A stretch of DNA of 64,000 bases from Pseudomonadota bacterium (GCA_963205335.1 CAUJIM010000017.1:52198-116197); one strand, 5' to 3'. Numbered from the stretch's first letter, positions 27,464 to 36,948 are shown. Notes: generated from the sequence alone by a model not told the origin. A program made the numbers and translations.

Positions 27464-28299
27464 ATCTTCCCCAGCGCCTGCACCTTCCACGCCAGCCAGA
27501 GCTTGCGCAGCGGCGTGAGCGCGATGCGCTGGTGCAGCACCTGGAAGTCGGCGGCCTCGACCTCGCGCAGCAGCGTGCGGTAGATGCTCGCCATCATCAG
27601 CCCCGGCTTCTGGCTGCGCCGGTCCGCGGGGGGAAGCAGCGCCAGCGCCTCGTCGTAGGTGCGGTGCGCGCGCTCGGCCTGGAAGCGCATCAGCGACCTG
27701 AATGGCGCGCCGTACCTGCGCTGGGCGATGTCCTCGGGCGTCACGCCGTACTCGCGCAGTTCGGTTTGCGGCAGGTACACGCGCCCGCGCAGCGCGTCCT
27801 CGCCCACGTCGCGGATGATGTTGGTCAGCTGCAGCGCCAGGCCCAGCCGGTGCGCGTACTGCGTGGTGGCCTCGTCCTGCTGGCCGAAGATGCGCGCCGA
27901 GACCTCGCCCACCACGCCCGCGACGTGGTGGCAGTAGTTGGCCAGGCCGGCGAAGTCTTCGTAGCCGTCGTAGCGCAGGTCCATGCGGCAGCCTTCGATG
28001 ATGCTGTGCAGCTGCCCGGGCAGGATGCGGAAGGCGCCCGCGTGCCGCAGCAGCGCCTGCATCACCGGGTGGGTCGGCCGGCCGTCGAAGGCCTGGGTCA
28101 CCTCGCCCTGCCACCACGCGAGCTTGGCGGCGGCCACCTCCGGGTCGTGCACCTCGTCGACCACGTCGTCCACCTCGCGGCAGAAGGCATAGAACGCGGT
28201 GATCGCGGCGCGGCGCTCGCGCGGCAGGAAGAGGAAGGCGTAGTAGAAACTGCTGCCGGAGGCCGCGGCCTTGTCCTGGACGTACTGCTCGGGGGTCAT
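27460..28299 (-). CDS. hpnD: HpnD, presqualene diphosphate synthase
   Basis: 279 aa from the ATG at 28299. Both Asp-rich trans-prenyltransferase motifs are present: 'FCREVDDVVDEVHD' and 'NIIRDVGEDALRGRVYLP'. HpnD joins two farnesyl diphosphates to presqualene diphosphate. It lies between hpnE (overlap) and hpnC (110-base gap holding repeat copy D). A phytoene synthase is the family alternative, but the HpnC/HpnE neighbours favour squalene. Confidence 0.92.
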   Translation of the reverse strand: MTPEQYVQDKAAASGSSFYYAFLFLPRERRAAITAFYAFCREVDDVVDEVHDPEVAAAKLAWWQGEVTQAFDGRPTHPVMQALLRHAGAFRILPGQLHSIIEGCRMDLRYDGYEDFAGLANYCHHVAGVVGEVSARIFGQQDEATTQYAHRLGLALQLTNIIRDVGEDALRGRVYLPQTELREYGVTPEDIAQRRYGAPFRSLMRFQAERAHRTYDEALALLPPADRRSQKPGLMMASIYRTLLREVEAADFQVLHQRIALTPLRKLWLAWKVQALGKM

Positions 28300-28358
28300 C
28301 GGGGCGTGATTGTCCCATGGGGCAGGGCGCGCCGGCCCCGTGCGGGGTTTTGCATCAA

Positions 28359-28408
28359 AAAGGCCTGAAACCCTTGCACAGAAAGCGCCAGAAGCTATCG
28401 AAAAAAGA
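28359..28408 (+). repeat. Dispersed palindromic repeat, copy D
   Basis: CTTGCACAGAAAGCGCCAGA followed by AGCTATCGAAAAA, a diverged unit of the family, placed between hpnC and hpnD. Confidence 0.65.
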
Positions 28409-28409
28409 G

Positions 28410-29270
28410 TTACATGGCCAGGGCGCGCGCCAGCAGGGCCGGGGCGTCCCGGGCGCGCAGCCGGGGCCGCACGCACAGGCTGGCGCCCCCCAGCGCCTGC
28501 ACCTTGGAGAGCACCGCCAGGCCCCCTTGCACCACCAGACGCAGCTCCCAGCCGATGCGCCCGCCCAATCGGTGCACCAGCGGCGCGCCCTCCAGCATCA
28601 GCGCGCGCGCCCAGGCGGCGCAGTCCAGCACCAGCGCGTCGCTCGCCGGCGTGCGCCGCCGCGCCGCCAGGTCGGCACGGGCCACGCCGTGCGCCGCCAG
28701 GTCCGCATCGCACGGATAGTGGCGCCCGCGCGGCAGGTCGACGCTCAGGTCCTGCCAGAAGTTGATGAGCTGCAGCGCGCTGCAGATCGCGTCGCTCTGG
28801 CGCAGCGCCGCGCCGTCCGCCACGCCGTACAGGTGCAGCAGCAGCCGGCCCACCGGGTTGGCCGAGCGGCGGCAGTAGCCGAGCAGCGCGGCGCGGTCGG
28901 GGTAGGTGGCGCCGTCGCGCGTCATCTCCACGTCCTGCACGAAGGCGTCGAGCAGGTCGTGCAGCAGCGGGACGGGCAGGGCGTGCTGCCCGATCGCCGT
29001 CCGCAGGGGGCCGAAGACCGCGGCCCAGCGCGGATCGATGCCGCCGCCGGCGCAGGCGTGCAGCGCGGCACGGTAGCGCGCGAGGGCGGCCAGTCGCTGC
29101 GCGGCGCCGGCATCGCCCTCGTCGGCGAGGTCGTCCGCCGTGCGCGCGAAGGCGTAGATCGCCCGTATCGGCGCGCGCAGCCGCGCCGGGCACAGCCACG
29201 AGGCGACGGGGAAGTTCTCGTAATGGCCGGCCGGGTCCACGGGCCCGGCGGCGGCCGTCGGCGTCGGCAA
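28410..29270 (-). CDS. hpnC: HpnC, hydroxysqualene synthase
   Basis: 286 aa from a TTG at 29270; a GTG at 29240 ('VDPAGHYENFPVAS') is an equally possible start. 'ARTADDLADEGDA' is the first Asp-rich motif, while the second ('NFWQDLSVDLPRGRHYLP'-like, here NFWQDLSVDLPRGRHYP) is the HpnC form. The enzyme converts presqualene diphosphate to hydroxysqualene. Together with hpnD and hpnE it gives a complete squalene module. No squalene-hopene cyclase gene is in the window. Confidence 0.9.
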   Translation of the reverse strand: MPTPTAAAGPVDPAGHYENFPVASWLCPARLRAPIRAIYAFARTADDLADEGDAGAAQRLAALARYRAALHACAGGGIDPRWAAVFGPLRTAIGQHALPVPLLHDLLDAFVQDVEMTRDGATYPDRAALLGYCRRSANPVGRLLLHLYGVADGAALRQSDAICSALQLINFWQDLSVDLPRGRHYPCDADLAAHGVARADLAARRRTPASDALVLDCAAWARALMLEGAPLVHRLGGRIGWELRLVVQGGLAVLSKVQALGGASLCVRPRLRARDAPALLARALAM

Positions 29271-29277
29271 GGCGCGG

Positions 29278-30042
29278 TCAGGCGGGCACGCCGGCCAGGA
29301 ATTTCTCCACCGCGGTGGCCAGGAACACCGGCGCCTCGTCCATCGGGTAGTGGCCGGCGTTGTGCACCACTTCGAGCCGGGCGTTGGGGAAATGCTCCAT
29401 CCAGGTGGCGCGGCAGGCGGCTTCGCCGAGCGCCGGGTCGTACTGGCCGGGCAGCACCAGCACCGGCAGCTTCTGGCCCTTGACCTTGTCCACGATGCTG
29501 ATTTTCACCCAGGAGGGCATGTAGCCGCCGACGGCCTCGTCGTCCGAATGCGCCTGGGTGCTGGCCACCATGGCGTCGAGCCAGACGCCGGTGAGCCGGT
29601 TGCCGGTGGTGAAGTCGATGATGCCGCGGCGCGCGGCCATCTCGGTCTCGGCGGAGGAAAAGAGTTTCCAGCCGTCGTCGTCCATCGGCACGCCGGCCGC
29701 GGAGACGGGCGTGATGGCCACGAGCGAGCGCACGCGCTGCGGCGCGGCGGCGAGCACGTGCACGATGGCCGCGCCGCCCATGGAGTGGCCCATCAGCGAG
29801 AAGCGCTGCCAGTCCAGGTGGTCGGCGAGCGCCAGCGCGTCCTGCGCGACCTGCTCGACGGTGTAGGGCCCGCCCGAACCGCGCATGCCGCCGTAGCCGC
29901 GCTGGTCCATGAAGGCGAAGCTGCAGTTCTTGCCGTCGAGGTGCTGCGGGAAGGGCCCCCAGCCATGTGCGTGGCCGAACCAGCCGTGCAGCGCGATGAC
30001 CTTGTGCGCGCCGTTGCCGACGATGACGTGGGTGTTGGGCAT
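29278..30042 (-). CDS. Alpha/beta-fold hydrolase
   Basis: 254 aa from the ATG at 30042. The nucleophile elbow is 'LMGHSMGGAA', the oxyanion loop 'ALHGWFGHAHGW', the acid is in 'PGQYDPALG' and the histidine in 'NAGHYPMDEAP'. The family includes esterases and C-C hydrolases; the substrate is not predictable. It ends eight bases before the hpnC TTG and follows a second hydrolase gene 53 bases upstream, to which it is only distantly similar. Confidence 0.85.
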   Translation of the reverse strand: MPNTHVIVGNGAHKVIALHGWFGHAHGWGPFPQHLDGKNCSFAFMDQRGYGGMRGSGGPYTVEQVAQDALALADHLDWQRFSLMGHSMGGAAIVHVLAAAPQRVRSLVAITPVSAAGVPMDDDGWKLFSSAETEMAARRGIIDFTTGNRLTGVWLDAMVASTQAHSDDEAVGGYMPSWVKISIVDKVKGQKLPVLVLPGQYDPALGEAACRATWMEHFPNARLEVVHNAGHYPMDEAPVFLATAVEKFLAGVPA

Positions 30043-30095
30043 GTCTGACTCCTTGTCCGGGTGGATATGACGGGTTTGATGATACGCAGCGGCGG

Positions 30096-30908
30096 TCACG
30101 CCTGCCGCAGGAAGGCGAGCAGCGCGGCGAGCGTGGCGTCGGGCGCCTCGGTCATCTGGTGGTGGCCCACGTCGAGCCGCTCGACCGCGACCCGCTTGCC
30201 CGCGCCGCGCGCGGCCTCGATCAGCGCCTGCGCGGCCTTCGGCGGCGTCATCTGGTCGAGCCTGCCGAGCACGAACAGCACCGGGCACTCGATGGCCGCG
30301 ATGGCCTGCAGCCCGCCGGCGTAGCGGTCGCAGGCGACGAAGCCGCGGTGGAACACGTTGACCGAGCGGTTGCCGCGCAGCACCTTGCGCCCCAGCGCCA
30401 TGTTCGCGCCGTAGACCCAGAAGCCCGCGCCAGTGGGCGAGGCCAGGGTGCTGCGCGAGAACACGTTGATCATTTTCAGCGCCTGCTCGGGGTCGGACTG
30501 CGAGGCCTCGATCAGCGCGGGCGAGACCTTCATCGGAAACGCGGTGCCGACCAGCACCAGGTGGCTCACCCGGTCCTTCAGGCGGCCGGCGGCCTCCAGC
30601 GCGATCAGCGAGCCCCAGCTGTGGCCCACCAGGGCGGCCTTCGGGCAGCCCACGGCATCGAGCAGCGCGGCGATGGTCTCGGCCGCCTGCTCGACGCTCC
30701 CGGGCGCCTCGCCGCCGCTGCGCCCGTGCCCCGGCAGGTCGACGGCGAGCACGTTGAAGCCGTGGTTGGCCAGGTGGCGGCTTTGCCAGATCCAGACGCT
30801 GTGGTCGCCGAGCACGCCGTGGATCAGCACCACGGTGGACCTGGAGGCATCGAACGGCTTGTCGCCGGTGTAGCAGTAGAGCGGGGCGCCCTGCACGGTG
30901 TAGAACAT
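30096..30908 (-). CDS. Alpha/beta-fold hydrolase
   Basis: 270 aa, start ATG at 30908 overlapping the metY stop (ATGA). Motifs are 'VLIHGVLGDHSVW' (oxyanion), 'LVGHSWGSLIAL' (nucleophilic serine in GHSWG), an acid near 'FVLGRLDQMTP' and histidine in 'LDVGHHQMTEAP'. It could be a thioesterase, lactonase or an auxiliary to metY such as an acyl hydrolase. The overlap with metY implies translational coupling, so a link with homocysteine synthesis deserves consideration, though none is known to me. Confidence 0.85.
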   Translation of the reverse strand: MFYTVQGAPLYCYTGDKPFDASRSTVVLIHGVLGDHSVWIWQSRHLANHGFNVLAVDLPGHGRSGGEAPGSVEQAAETIAALLDAVGCPKAALVGHSWGSLIALEAAGRLKDRVSHLVLVGTAFPMKVSPALIEASQSDPEQALKMINVFSRSTLASPTGAGFWVYGANMALGRKVLRGNRSVNVFHRGFVACDRYAGGLQAIAAIECPVLFVLGRLDQMTPPKAAQALIEAARGAGKRVAVERLDVGHHQMTEAPDATLAALLAFLRQA

Positions 30909-32221
30909 CACGCACCTGCCTTTGCGTCGAATTTCTCCGCGGCCTTCAGGGCGCGCTTGAGGTCGTCGATCAGGTCGTCCGGGTCTTCCAGGCCGATGGA
31001 AAGCCGGATCGTGCCCTGCGTGATGCCGCCCGCGAGCAGCGCCTCGTCGGTCATGCGAAAGTGCGTGGTGCTCGCCGGGTGGATGACGAGCGAGCGGCAG
31101 TCGCCCACGTTGGCCAGGTGGCTGAAGATCTTGAGCGTTTCGATGAACACCCGGCCCTGCGCGCGGCTGCCCTTGAGGTCGAAGCTGAAGACCGCGCCCG
31201 CGCCGCGCGGCAGGAGCTTCTGCGCGATCTGGTGGCTCGGGTGGCTTTCCAGCAGCGGATGGCCGACGCGCGCGACGAAGGGGTGGCCGGCGAGGAACTG
31301 CACCACCTTTTCGGTGTTGCGCACGTGCCGCTCCATGCGCGCGCCCAGCGTCTCTATCCCTTGCAGGATCAGCCAGGCGCTGTGCGGGCTGATGCAGGCG
31401 CCGAAGTCGCGCAGCCCCTCGCGGCGCGCGCGCAGCAGGAAGCCGCCGCTGCTTGCCTCCTGCGCGAACACCATGTCGTGAAAGCCGTCGTAGGGCTGGG
31501 CCAGCTCGGGGAAGCGCCCCGAGGCGTCCCAGTCGAAGCCGCCGCCATCGACCAGCACGCCGCCCATCACCGTACCGTGGCCCGAGAGGAACTTGGTCGC
31601 GGCGTGGTAGACCAGGTCGGCGCCGTGTTCCAGCGGCCGCATCAGGTAGGGCGTGGTGAAGGTCGAATCGACCAACAGCGGCACGCCGGCCTCGTGCGCG
31701 ATCTGCGAGACCGTGGGGATGTCCAGCACCTCCAGGCCCGGGTTGCCCACGGTCTCGCCCAGCAGCAGCTTGGTATTGGGGCGGATCGCCGCGCGCCAGC
31801 CGTCGATGTCGCCGGGCTTGACGAACGTGGTCTCGATGCCGAAGCGCCTGAGCGTGTAGTTCAGCAGGTTCTGCGAGCCGCCGTAGAGCGCGGTGCTGGC
31901 CACGACGTGGCTGCCCGCGCCCATCAGCGTAACGATGGCCAGGTGCAGCGCGGCCATGCCGCTGGCGGTGGCGATGGCGCCGGCGCCGCCCTCGAGCGCC
32001 GCCACGCGCTGCTCCAGCACGTCGGTCGTGGGGTTGGACAGGCGCGAATAGACGTGGCCCGGGCGCTCCATGTTGAACAGCGCGGCCGCATGCTCGCTCG
32101 ATTCGAAGACGAAGGACGTCGTGAGGTAGATCGGCGTGGCGCGCGCGCCGGTGGTCGGGTCGGGCCGGGCGCCCGCGTGCACCGCGAGCGTGTCGAAGCC
32201 GGGATCGGAATAGCCGGGCAT
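30908..32221 (-). CDS. metY: O-acetylhomoserine sulfhydrylase (aminocarboxypropyltransferase)
   Basis: 437 aa from the ATG at 32221, the usual length for MetY (about 430) and longer than MetB/MetC (about 380-400). It begins 'GFDTLAVHAGARPDPTTGAR' and carries the PLP lysine in 'YHAATKFLSGHGTVMGG'. It makes homocysteine from O-acetylhomoserine and sulfide in the cytoplasm. MetZ, the O-succinylhomoserine enzyme, is a close alternative. It is divergent from the CBS gene with a 78-base gap. Confidence 0.92.
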   Translation of the reverse strand: MPGYSDPGFDTLAVHAGARPDPTTGARATPIYLTTSFVFESSEHAAALFNMERPGHVYSRLSNPTTDVLEQRVAALEGGAGAIATASGMAALHLAIVTLMGAGSHVVASTALYGGSQNLLNYTLRRFGIETTFVKPGDIDGWRAAIRPNTKLLLGETVGNPGLEVLDIPTVSQIAHEAGVPLLVDSTFTTPYLMRPLEHGADLVYHAATKFLSGHGTVMGGVLVDGGGFDWDASGRFPELAQPYDGFHDMVFAQEASSGGFLLRARREGLRDFGACISPHSAWLILQGIETLGARMERHVRNTEKVVQFLAGHPFVARVGHPLLESHPSHQIAQKLLPRGAGAVFSFDLKGSRAQGRVFIETLKIFSHLANVGDCRSLVIHPASTTHFRMTDEALLAGGITQGTIRLSIGLEDPDDLIDDLKRALKAAEKFDAKAGA

Positions 32222-32299
32222 TCCTGTCTCCGCTGGTGTGGATGAAGCCCATGATTGTGGGCTATATTCTTCCGGTTCCTTCCGGGGAAAGCTCCCAGC

Positions 32300-32755
32300 A
32301 TGAAAGTCCGCGACATCCTGCGCCTGAAAGGCTCGGCGCTCTACACCACCACGCCCGAGGACAGCCTGGCCGACGCCGCGCGCGTGATGTCCGAGAACGA
32401 CATCGGCTCGCTCGTCGTGATGGCGCACGAGCGCGTGGTCGGCATCCTCACCTTCCGCGAGGTGATCGACGCGGCGGTGAGCAACGGCGGCAGCTTCGAG
32501 GGCCTGTCGGTGTACCGCAGCATGGACCCCGGACCGCTGATCTGCACGCTGGAAACCGAGCTCGACGAGGTGCGCCGCATGATGCTCGACCGCCACGCGC
32601 GCTACCTGCCGGTGATCGACAACCGCCGGCTCATGGGCGTGATCAGCTTCTACGACGTCGCCAAGACCGTGGTGGACAGCCAGAACCTCGAGAACAAGCT
32701 GCTCAAGGCCTATATCCGCGACTGGCCCGAGGAAACCGAGCCGTCGGAAAAATAG
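32300..32755 (+). CDS. CBS-domain pair protein
   Basis: 151 aa from the ATG at 32300; the track start 15 codons earlier has no support. Two CBS motifs make up nearly the whole protein ('SLADAARVMSENDIGSLVVM...VGILTFREV' and 'LDEVRRMMLDRHARYLPVID...MGVISFYDV'). Stand-alone CBS pairs bind adenine nucleotides and act as energy or redox sensors, but no partner is evident. TATATT about 45 bases upstream could be its -10 element. Confidence 0.88.
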   Translation: MKVRDILRLKGSALYTTTPEDSLADAARVMSENDIGSLVVMAHERVVGILTFREVIDAAVSNGGSFEGLSVYRSMDPGPLICTLETELDEVRRMMLDRHARYLPVIDNRRLMGVISFYDVAKTVVDSQNLENKLLKAYIRDWPEETEPSEK

Positions 32756-32760
32756 TAATG

Positions 32761-32815
32761 AAAAACGGCTTTTGCGCTTGCCTGTCAAGCGCCGGAAGCT
32801 ATCAAATCAATAATC
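32761..32815 (+). repeat. Dispersed palindromic repeat, copy E
   Basis: GCGCTTGCCTGTCAAGCGCC followed by GGAAGCTATCAAATCAA, just after the CBS gene and 14 bases before aroC. Confidence 0.78.
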
Positions 32816-32828
32816 CAGGCATCGATCG

Positions 32829-33905
32829 ATGAGCGGCTCCACCCTCGGCACCCTGTTCTGCGTCACCAATTTCGGCGAGTCGCACGGCCCGGCCATCGGC
32901 TGCGTGATCGACGGCTGCCCGCCGGGCATGCAGCTTGCCGAAGCCGACATCCAGCACGACCTCGACCGCCGCCGCCCCGGCACCAGCCGCCACGTGACGC
33001 AGAGGAACGAGCCCGACGCGGTGGAAATCCTCTCCGGCGTATACGAGGGCCGCACCACCGGCACGCCGATCGCGCTGCTGATCCGCAACCAGGATCAGCG
33101 CAGCAAGGACTACGGCGAGATCGCGCAGCAGTTCCGTCCCGGCCACGCCGACTACAGCTACTGGCACAAGTACGGCCTGCGCGACCCGCGCGGCGGCGGG
33201 CGCTCGTCCGCCCGCCTGACCGCGCCCACGGTGGCGGCGGGCGCGGTGGCGAAGAAGTGGCTCGGGGAGAAATACGGCACGCGGTTCAGGGCCTGCATGG
33301 CACAGCTCGGAGAGCTGGAGATCCCCTTCGAGAGCTGGGAGCACGTGCCGCGCAACCCGTTCTTCGCGCCTGTGGCCGACGTGCAGCGCTACGAGGACTA
33401 CATGGACGCGCTGCGCAAGGCGCACGACTCCTGCGGCGCGCGCATCCGCGTGCAGGCCACGGGGGTGCCCGCGGGCCTGGGCGAGCCGCTGTACGACAAG
33501 CTCGACGCCGACATCGCCAAGGTGATGATGGGGCTGAACGCGGTCAAGGGCGTGGAGATCGGCGCCGGCTTCGCCAGCGTCGCGCAGCGCGGCAGCGTGC
33601 ACGGCGACGCGATCACGCCGCGGGGCTTCGAGAGCAACCACGCGGGCGGGGTGCTGGGCGGCATCAGCAGCGGGCAGGACATCGAGGTGAGCCTCACGAT
33701 CAAGCCGACCAGCTCCATCCTCACGCCGCGCCCGTCGATCGACATCCATGGCGCGCCGGTCCAGGTGGTGACCAAGGGGCGGCACGACCCCTGCGTCGGC
33801 ATCCGCGCCGCGCCGATCGCCGAGGCGCTGCTGGCGCTGGTGCTGATGGACCATGCGCTCAGGCACCGGGCGCAGTGCGGCGACGTGGCGCCGGTCCGGC
33901 CGTAG
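32829..33905 (+). CDS. aroC: Chorismate synthase
   Basis: 358 aa. '[23 protein letters not shown]' region with '[18 protein letters not shown]' and '[19 protein letters not shown]' are chorismate synthase signatures, the histidines taking part in FMN-dependent elimination of phosphate from EPSP. The C-terminal '[20 protein letters not shown]' and '[18 protein letters not shown]' are complete. It makes chorismate, the branch point to aromatic amino acids, folate and ubiquinone. Confidence 0.97.
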   Translation: MSGSTLGTLFCVTNFGESHGPAIGCVIDGCPPGMQLAEADIQHDLDRRRPGTSRHVTQRNEPDAVEILSGVYEGRTTGTPIALLIRNQDQRSKDYGEIAQQFRPGHADYSYWHKYGLRDPRGGGRSSARLTAPTVAAGAVAKKWLGEKYGTRFRACMAQLGELEIPFESWEHVPRNPFFAPVADVQRYEDYMDALRKAHDSCGARIRVQATGVPAGLGEPLYDKLDADIAKVMMGLNAVKGVEIGAGFASVAQRGSVHGDAITPRGFESNHAGGVLGGISSGQDIEVSLTIKPTSSILTPRPSIDIHGAPVQVVTKGRHDPCVGIRAAPIAEALLALVLMDHALRHRAQCGDVAPVRP

Positions 33906-33909
33906 ATTC

Positions 33910-33962
33910 CAAGCGAAAAACATCGCTAGCAGGCGCCAGTCAAGCGCCGGCAGCTATCATTT
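33910..33962 (+). repeat. Dispersed palindromic repeat, copy F, overlapping the nrdR 3' end
   Basis: GGCGCCAGTCAAGCGCCGG followed by CAGCTATCATTTCC. On the minus strand the TATCAT part supplies the TGA stop codon of nrdR (33957-33959). Confidence 0.75.
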
Positions 33963-34406
33963 CCGTACCTTGTCGACCAGTGCCTTGAACTCGTCGATGT
34001 GCTCGAAGCTGCGGTAGACGCTGGCATAGCGCACGTAGGCCACCTTGTCGAGCTTCTGCAGCTCGCGCATCACCATCTCGCCCAGGCGGTTGGACAGCAG
34101 CTCGCGCTGGCCCGACTGCAGCAGGCGCTCCTCGATGTGCTCGATCGCGGCGTCCACCTGCTCGGTGCTCACCGGGCGCTTGCGCAGCGCGATGTGGAAG
34201 GACCCGACGAGCTTTTCCCGGTCGTAGTCGACGCGCCGCCCGTCTTTCTTGACGATGGCCGGAAAGCGCACCTCGGGGCGCTCGTAGGTGGTGAAGCGCT
34301 TGTCGCAGGCGCTGCAGCGGCGCCTGCGCCGGATGAAGCCGCCATCCTCGGACACGCGGGTCTCGACGACCTGCGTCTCCGGGTGGTTGCAGAAGGGGCA
34401 CTTCAC
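33957..34406 (-). CDS. nrdR: Transcriptional repressor NrdR
   Basis: 149 aa from a GTG at 34406 ('[17 protein letters not shown]'). An N-terminal zinc ribbon with two CxxC pairs ('CPFC', 'CSAC') precedes an ATP-cone domain ('[24 protein letters not shown]'-like region; [12 protein letters not shown] here). NrdR binds (d)ATP and represses ribonucleotide reductase operons. It follows glyA on the same strand (18-base gap), a common betaproteobacterial pair. Its stop codon lies in a repeat unit. Confidence 0.95.
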   Translation of the reverse strand: MKCPFCNHPETQVVETRVSEDGGFIRRRRRCSACDKRFTTYERPEVRFPAIVKKDGRRVDYDREKLVGSFHIALRKRPVSTEQVDAAIEHIEERLLQSGQRELLSNRLGEMVMRELQKLDKVAYVRYASVYRSFEHIDEFKALVDKVRK

Positions 34407-34424
34407 CGCGCCGGCCCCGGGCCT

Positions 34425-35669
34425 TCAGCCATACACCGGGAAGCGCTGCGTGAGCGCGTGCACCTTGGCGCGCACCGCCGCCAGGTTGGCCTCGTCGCCC
34501 GGCTTGTCGAGCACGTCGGCCATCAGGTTGGCCGTCAGGCGCGTTTCCTCTTCCCTGAAGCCGCGCGTGGTGATCGCGGGCGTGCCCACGCGCACGCCGC
34601 TGGTGACGAAGGGCTTCTCCGGGTCGTTCGGGATCGCGTTCTTGTTGATCGTGATGTGCGCCTGGCCCAGCGCCGCTTCCGCCGCCTTGCCGGTGATGCC
34701 CTTGGCGCGCAGGTCCACCAGCATCACGTGGCTCTCGGTACGGCCGCTGACGATGCGCAGGCCGCGCTCGGTCAGGGTCTGCGCGAATACCTGGGCGTTC
34801 TTCGCCACCTGCCGGCCGTAGGCCTTGAACTCGGGCGAGAGCGCCTCCTTGAACGCCACCGCCTTGGCCGCGATCACGTGCTCCAGCGGCCCGCCCTGCA
34901 GGCCGGGGAAGATGGCGGAGTTGATCGCCTTCTCGTGCTCGGCCTTCATCAGTACGAAGCCGCCGCGCGGGCCGCGCAGGCTCTTGTGCGTGGTGGAGGT
35001 GACCACGTCGGCGAAGGGCACCGGGTTGGGGTATTCGCCGGCAACGACGAGGCCGGCGTAGTGCGCGATGTCCACCCAGAAGATGGCGCCCACTTCCTTG
35101 GCGACCCTGGCCATGCGCTCGAAGTCGATGCGCAGGGCATAGGCCGAGGCGCCACCGATGATCAGCTTGGGGCGGTGCTCGCGCGCCTTGGCCTCGAAGG
35201 CGTTGTAGTCGATCTCTTCCCGGGCGTTCAGGCCGTAGGAGACCACGTTGAACCACTTGCCGCTCATGTTCAGCGCCATGCCGTGCGTCAGGTGGCCGCC
35301 CTCGGCCAGGCTCATGCCGAGGATGGTGTCGCCAGGCTTGAGGAAGGCCATCAGCACCGCCTGGTTGGCCTGCGAGCCGGAGTTGGGCTGCACGTTCGCC
35401 GCGTCGGCGCCGAAGAGCTGCCTGACGCGGTCGATCGCCAGCTGCTCGATCACGTCCACGTTCTCGCAGCCGCCGTAGTAGCGCTTGCCGGGATAGCCCT
35501 CGGCGTACTTGTTGGTCAGCTGAGAGCCCTGCGCCGCCATGACGGCGGGCGAGGCATAGTTTTCGCTGGCGATCAGCTCGATGTGGTCTTCCTGGCGGCG
35601 GTTTTCGGCCTGGATCGCGGCCCACACTTCGGGGTCGGTCTGTTCTACGAGGATGTTGCGTTGGTACAT
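34425..35669 (-). CDS. glyA: Serine hydroxymethyltransferase
   Basis: 414 aa. The PLP lysine region is '[20 protein letters not shown]', and '[18 protein letters not shown]' and '[16 protein letters not shown]' are also diagnostic. It interconverts serine and glycine while making 5,10-methylene-tetrahydrofolate. Upstream lies about 230 bases without a gene; TACACT near 35860 could be its -10 element, which would give a leader of about 185 nt. I could not match that leader to a known glycine or tetrahydrofolate riboswitch. Confidence 0.97.
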   Translation of the reverse strand: MYQRNILVEQTDPEVWAAIQAENRRQEDHIELIASENYASPAVMAAQGSQLTNKYAEGYPGKRYYGGCENVDVIEQLAIDRVRQLFGADAANVQPNSGSQANQAVLMAFLKPGDTILGMSLAEGGHLTHGMALNMSGKWFNVVSYGLNAREEIDYNAFEAKAREHRPKLIIGGASAYALRIDFERMARVAKEVGAIFWVDIAHYAGLVVAGEYPNPVPFADVVTSTTHKSLRGPRGGFVLMKAEHEKAINSAIFPGLQGGPLEHVIAAKAVAFKEALSPEFKAYGRQVAKNAQVFAQTLTERGLRIVSGRTESHVMLVDLRAKGITGKAAEAALGQAHITINKNAIPNDPEKPFVTSGVRVGTPAITTRGFREEETRLTANLMADVLDKPGDEANLAAVRAKVHALTQRFPVYG

Positions 35670-35900
35670 GGCAGGTACTGAGGTGTCGGTCCCTTGGCGT
35701 GCAAGGGCTGCCCAGGCGAACGACGGATCGCGCGCTGGCCCGCAAGCCTCGGCGCGGTACGCTTCCCCGTGGTGAGCAGCTTGCTGCGGGTCTCCACGTC
35801 GGCTGCCATCCCCGCCATACCGGGGGCGGCCGCGCCTATCGCCAGTCGCGTACCGCGCGAGTGTATCGCGCGGCGCAATGGCCCGAGCGCGCGGGTGAGG

Positions 35901-36716
35901 TCAGAGACCGTCGCCGAGCAGGGCGACCTTTTCCGGCTGCTGCGCCGGCGCCGGGGTGGCCTGCACGGGCGCGGCCCGGGTCGCGAGCACCGGGGCCTTG
36001 CCCGAGGCATTGGCCACCTGGCGCAGGCGGAAGTGCTCGGCCAGCACCTTGCCGGCGTAGCCCGCGTCGTCCGGCAGGTTGGCGGCGCCGACGTAGAAGC
36101 GCAGGCCGCCCTCGACCGAGCCCGCGCGCGCTATGCACTCCTGCAGCACCTTCACGCCCACGCGCAGGTTGGCCACGGGGTCGAAGGCAGCGAAGCGTCC
36201 GCCGAAATCCTCGTACTTGTCGGTGTGCACGCGCGTCATCACCTGCATCAGCCCCTGCGCGCCGACGTTGCTCTGGGCAAACGGATTGAAGCTCGACTCC
36301 ACGGCCATCACGGAGAGGATCAGCGTCGGATCGAGCTTGGTGCGCGCGCCGATCGCATAGGCCTCGCTCACCAGGACGGCCAGCGGTTCGGGCGCGACGC
36401 GGTATTTCTTGCTCAGCCAGTAGGCGACGGCGGCCTGTTCGGTCGGCAGGTCCTTGGGGTTGCTGGCGGTGGCGCGCTCGCTGGCGAACGGTTCGGTGGC
36501 AAAGCCGTCCATCGCCACCTGCCGCTCCTGCAGCCAGCCCATCAGTTCACCTTCGCCCATCTGGCGCAGGTCGGGCCGCATCACCAGCGCGAGGGCGGCA
36601 AAGGCGACCGCCAGGCCGAGCAGCGCGAGGCTGCTGTGCGTGAGCTCGAAAAAACCATTGGCCACGTCGGTAGCAAAGGTGCGGAGGCCGGTGAATGCCT
36701 GGGAGCGTGCCTTCAT
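35901..36716 (-). CDS. Lytic transglycosylase (Slt-type catalytic domain)
   Basis: 271 aa from the ATG at 36716, chosen because GGAAGGA lies six bases upstream; ATG 36722 is too close to that site. An N-terminal membrane anchor (about 28-48) is followed by an SLT catalytic domain: 'LILSVMAVESSFNPFAQSNVGAQGLMQVM' includes the catalytic glutamate (ESSFNP) and the GLMQVM motif. A Pro/Ala-rich tail ends the protein. It cleaves peptidoglycan glycan strands to 1,6-anhydro products in the periplasm. The leader is long (about 196 nt) and structured. Confidence 0.9.
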   Translation of the reverse strand: MKARSQAFTGLRTFATDVANGFFELTHSSLALLGLAVAFAALALVMRPDLRQMGEGELMGWLQERQVAMDGFATEPFASERATASNPKDLPTEQAAVAYWLSKKYRVAPEPLAVLVSEAYAIGARTKLDPTLILSVMAVESSFNPFAQSNVGAQGLMQVMTRVHTDKYEDFGGRFAAFDPVANLRVGVKVLQECIARAGSVEGGLRFYVGAANLPDDAGYAGKVLAEHFRLRQVANASGKAPVLATRAAPVQATPAPAQQPEKVALLGDGL

Positions 36717-36918
36717 TTCCATTCCTTCCAGTTGCGAGCCCGATGCACCACTCGCCCGAAGGAGTGATGGTGGCTTGCGTTGCGCCAGACAAGAAGACGT
36801 CTGGCAAGCTGTACCGTTGCCGGCCCACCGGCATCTGCCGTATTCGGGGTGGGGGCCTGGCGCAAGGTCCGCGGATGACAATCTAGGGGTTTGTACCAAT
36901 GCCTTGGCGATTGGGCGG

Positions 36919-36948
36919 ATTCTAGGGAGCGTTCAAATGCATCGTCAA
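36919..36948 (-). promoter_or_regulatory. Sigma-70 promoter of the lytic transglycosylase gene
   Basis: On the minus strand TTGACG, an 18-base spacer and TAGAAT match the consensus closely. Transcription would start near 36912, giving a ~196-nt leader before the ATG at 36716. The leader can fold into hairpins such as GCCAGAC-gtcttctt-GTCTGGC and a CACTC/GAGTG stem near the ribosome-binding site. No known riboswitch class was matched. Confidence 0.65.

Noticed and set aside
24656-27583. 975-aa plus-strand ORF across ribH, ribB and hpnE
   Set aside because: It spans several real minus-strand genes and shows no domain.
35670-35860. Glycine, SAH or tetrahydrofolate riboswitch upstream of glyA
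   Set aside because: The leader is long, but I could not match the conserved cores of these classes.
36717-36912. c-di-GMP (GEMM) riboswitch in the transglycosylase leader
   Set aside because: An ACGCAA-GCC piece resembles part of the motif, but the GGCAAA start, tetraloop helix and receptor helix do not line up.
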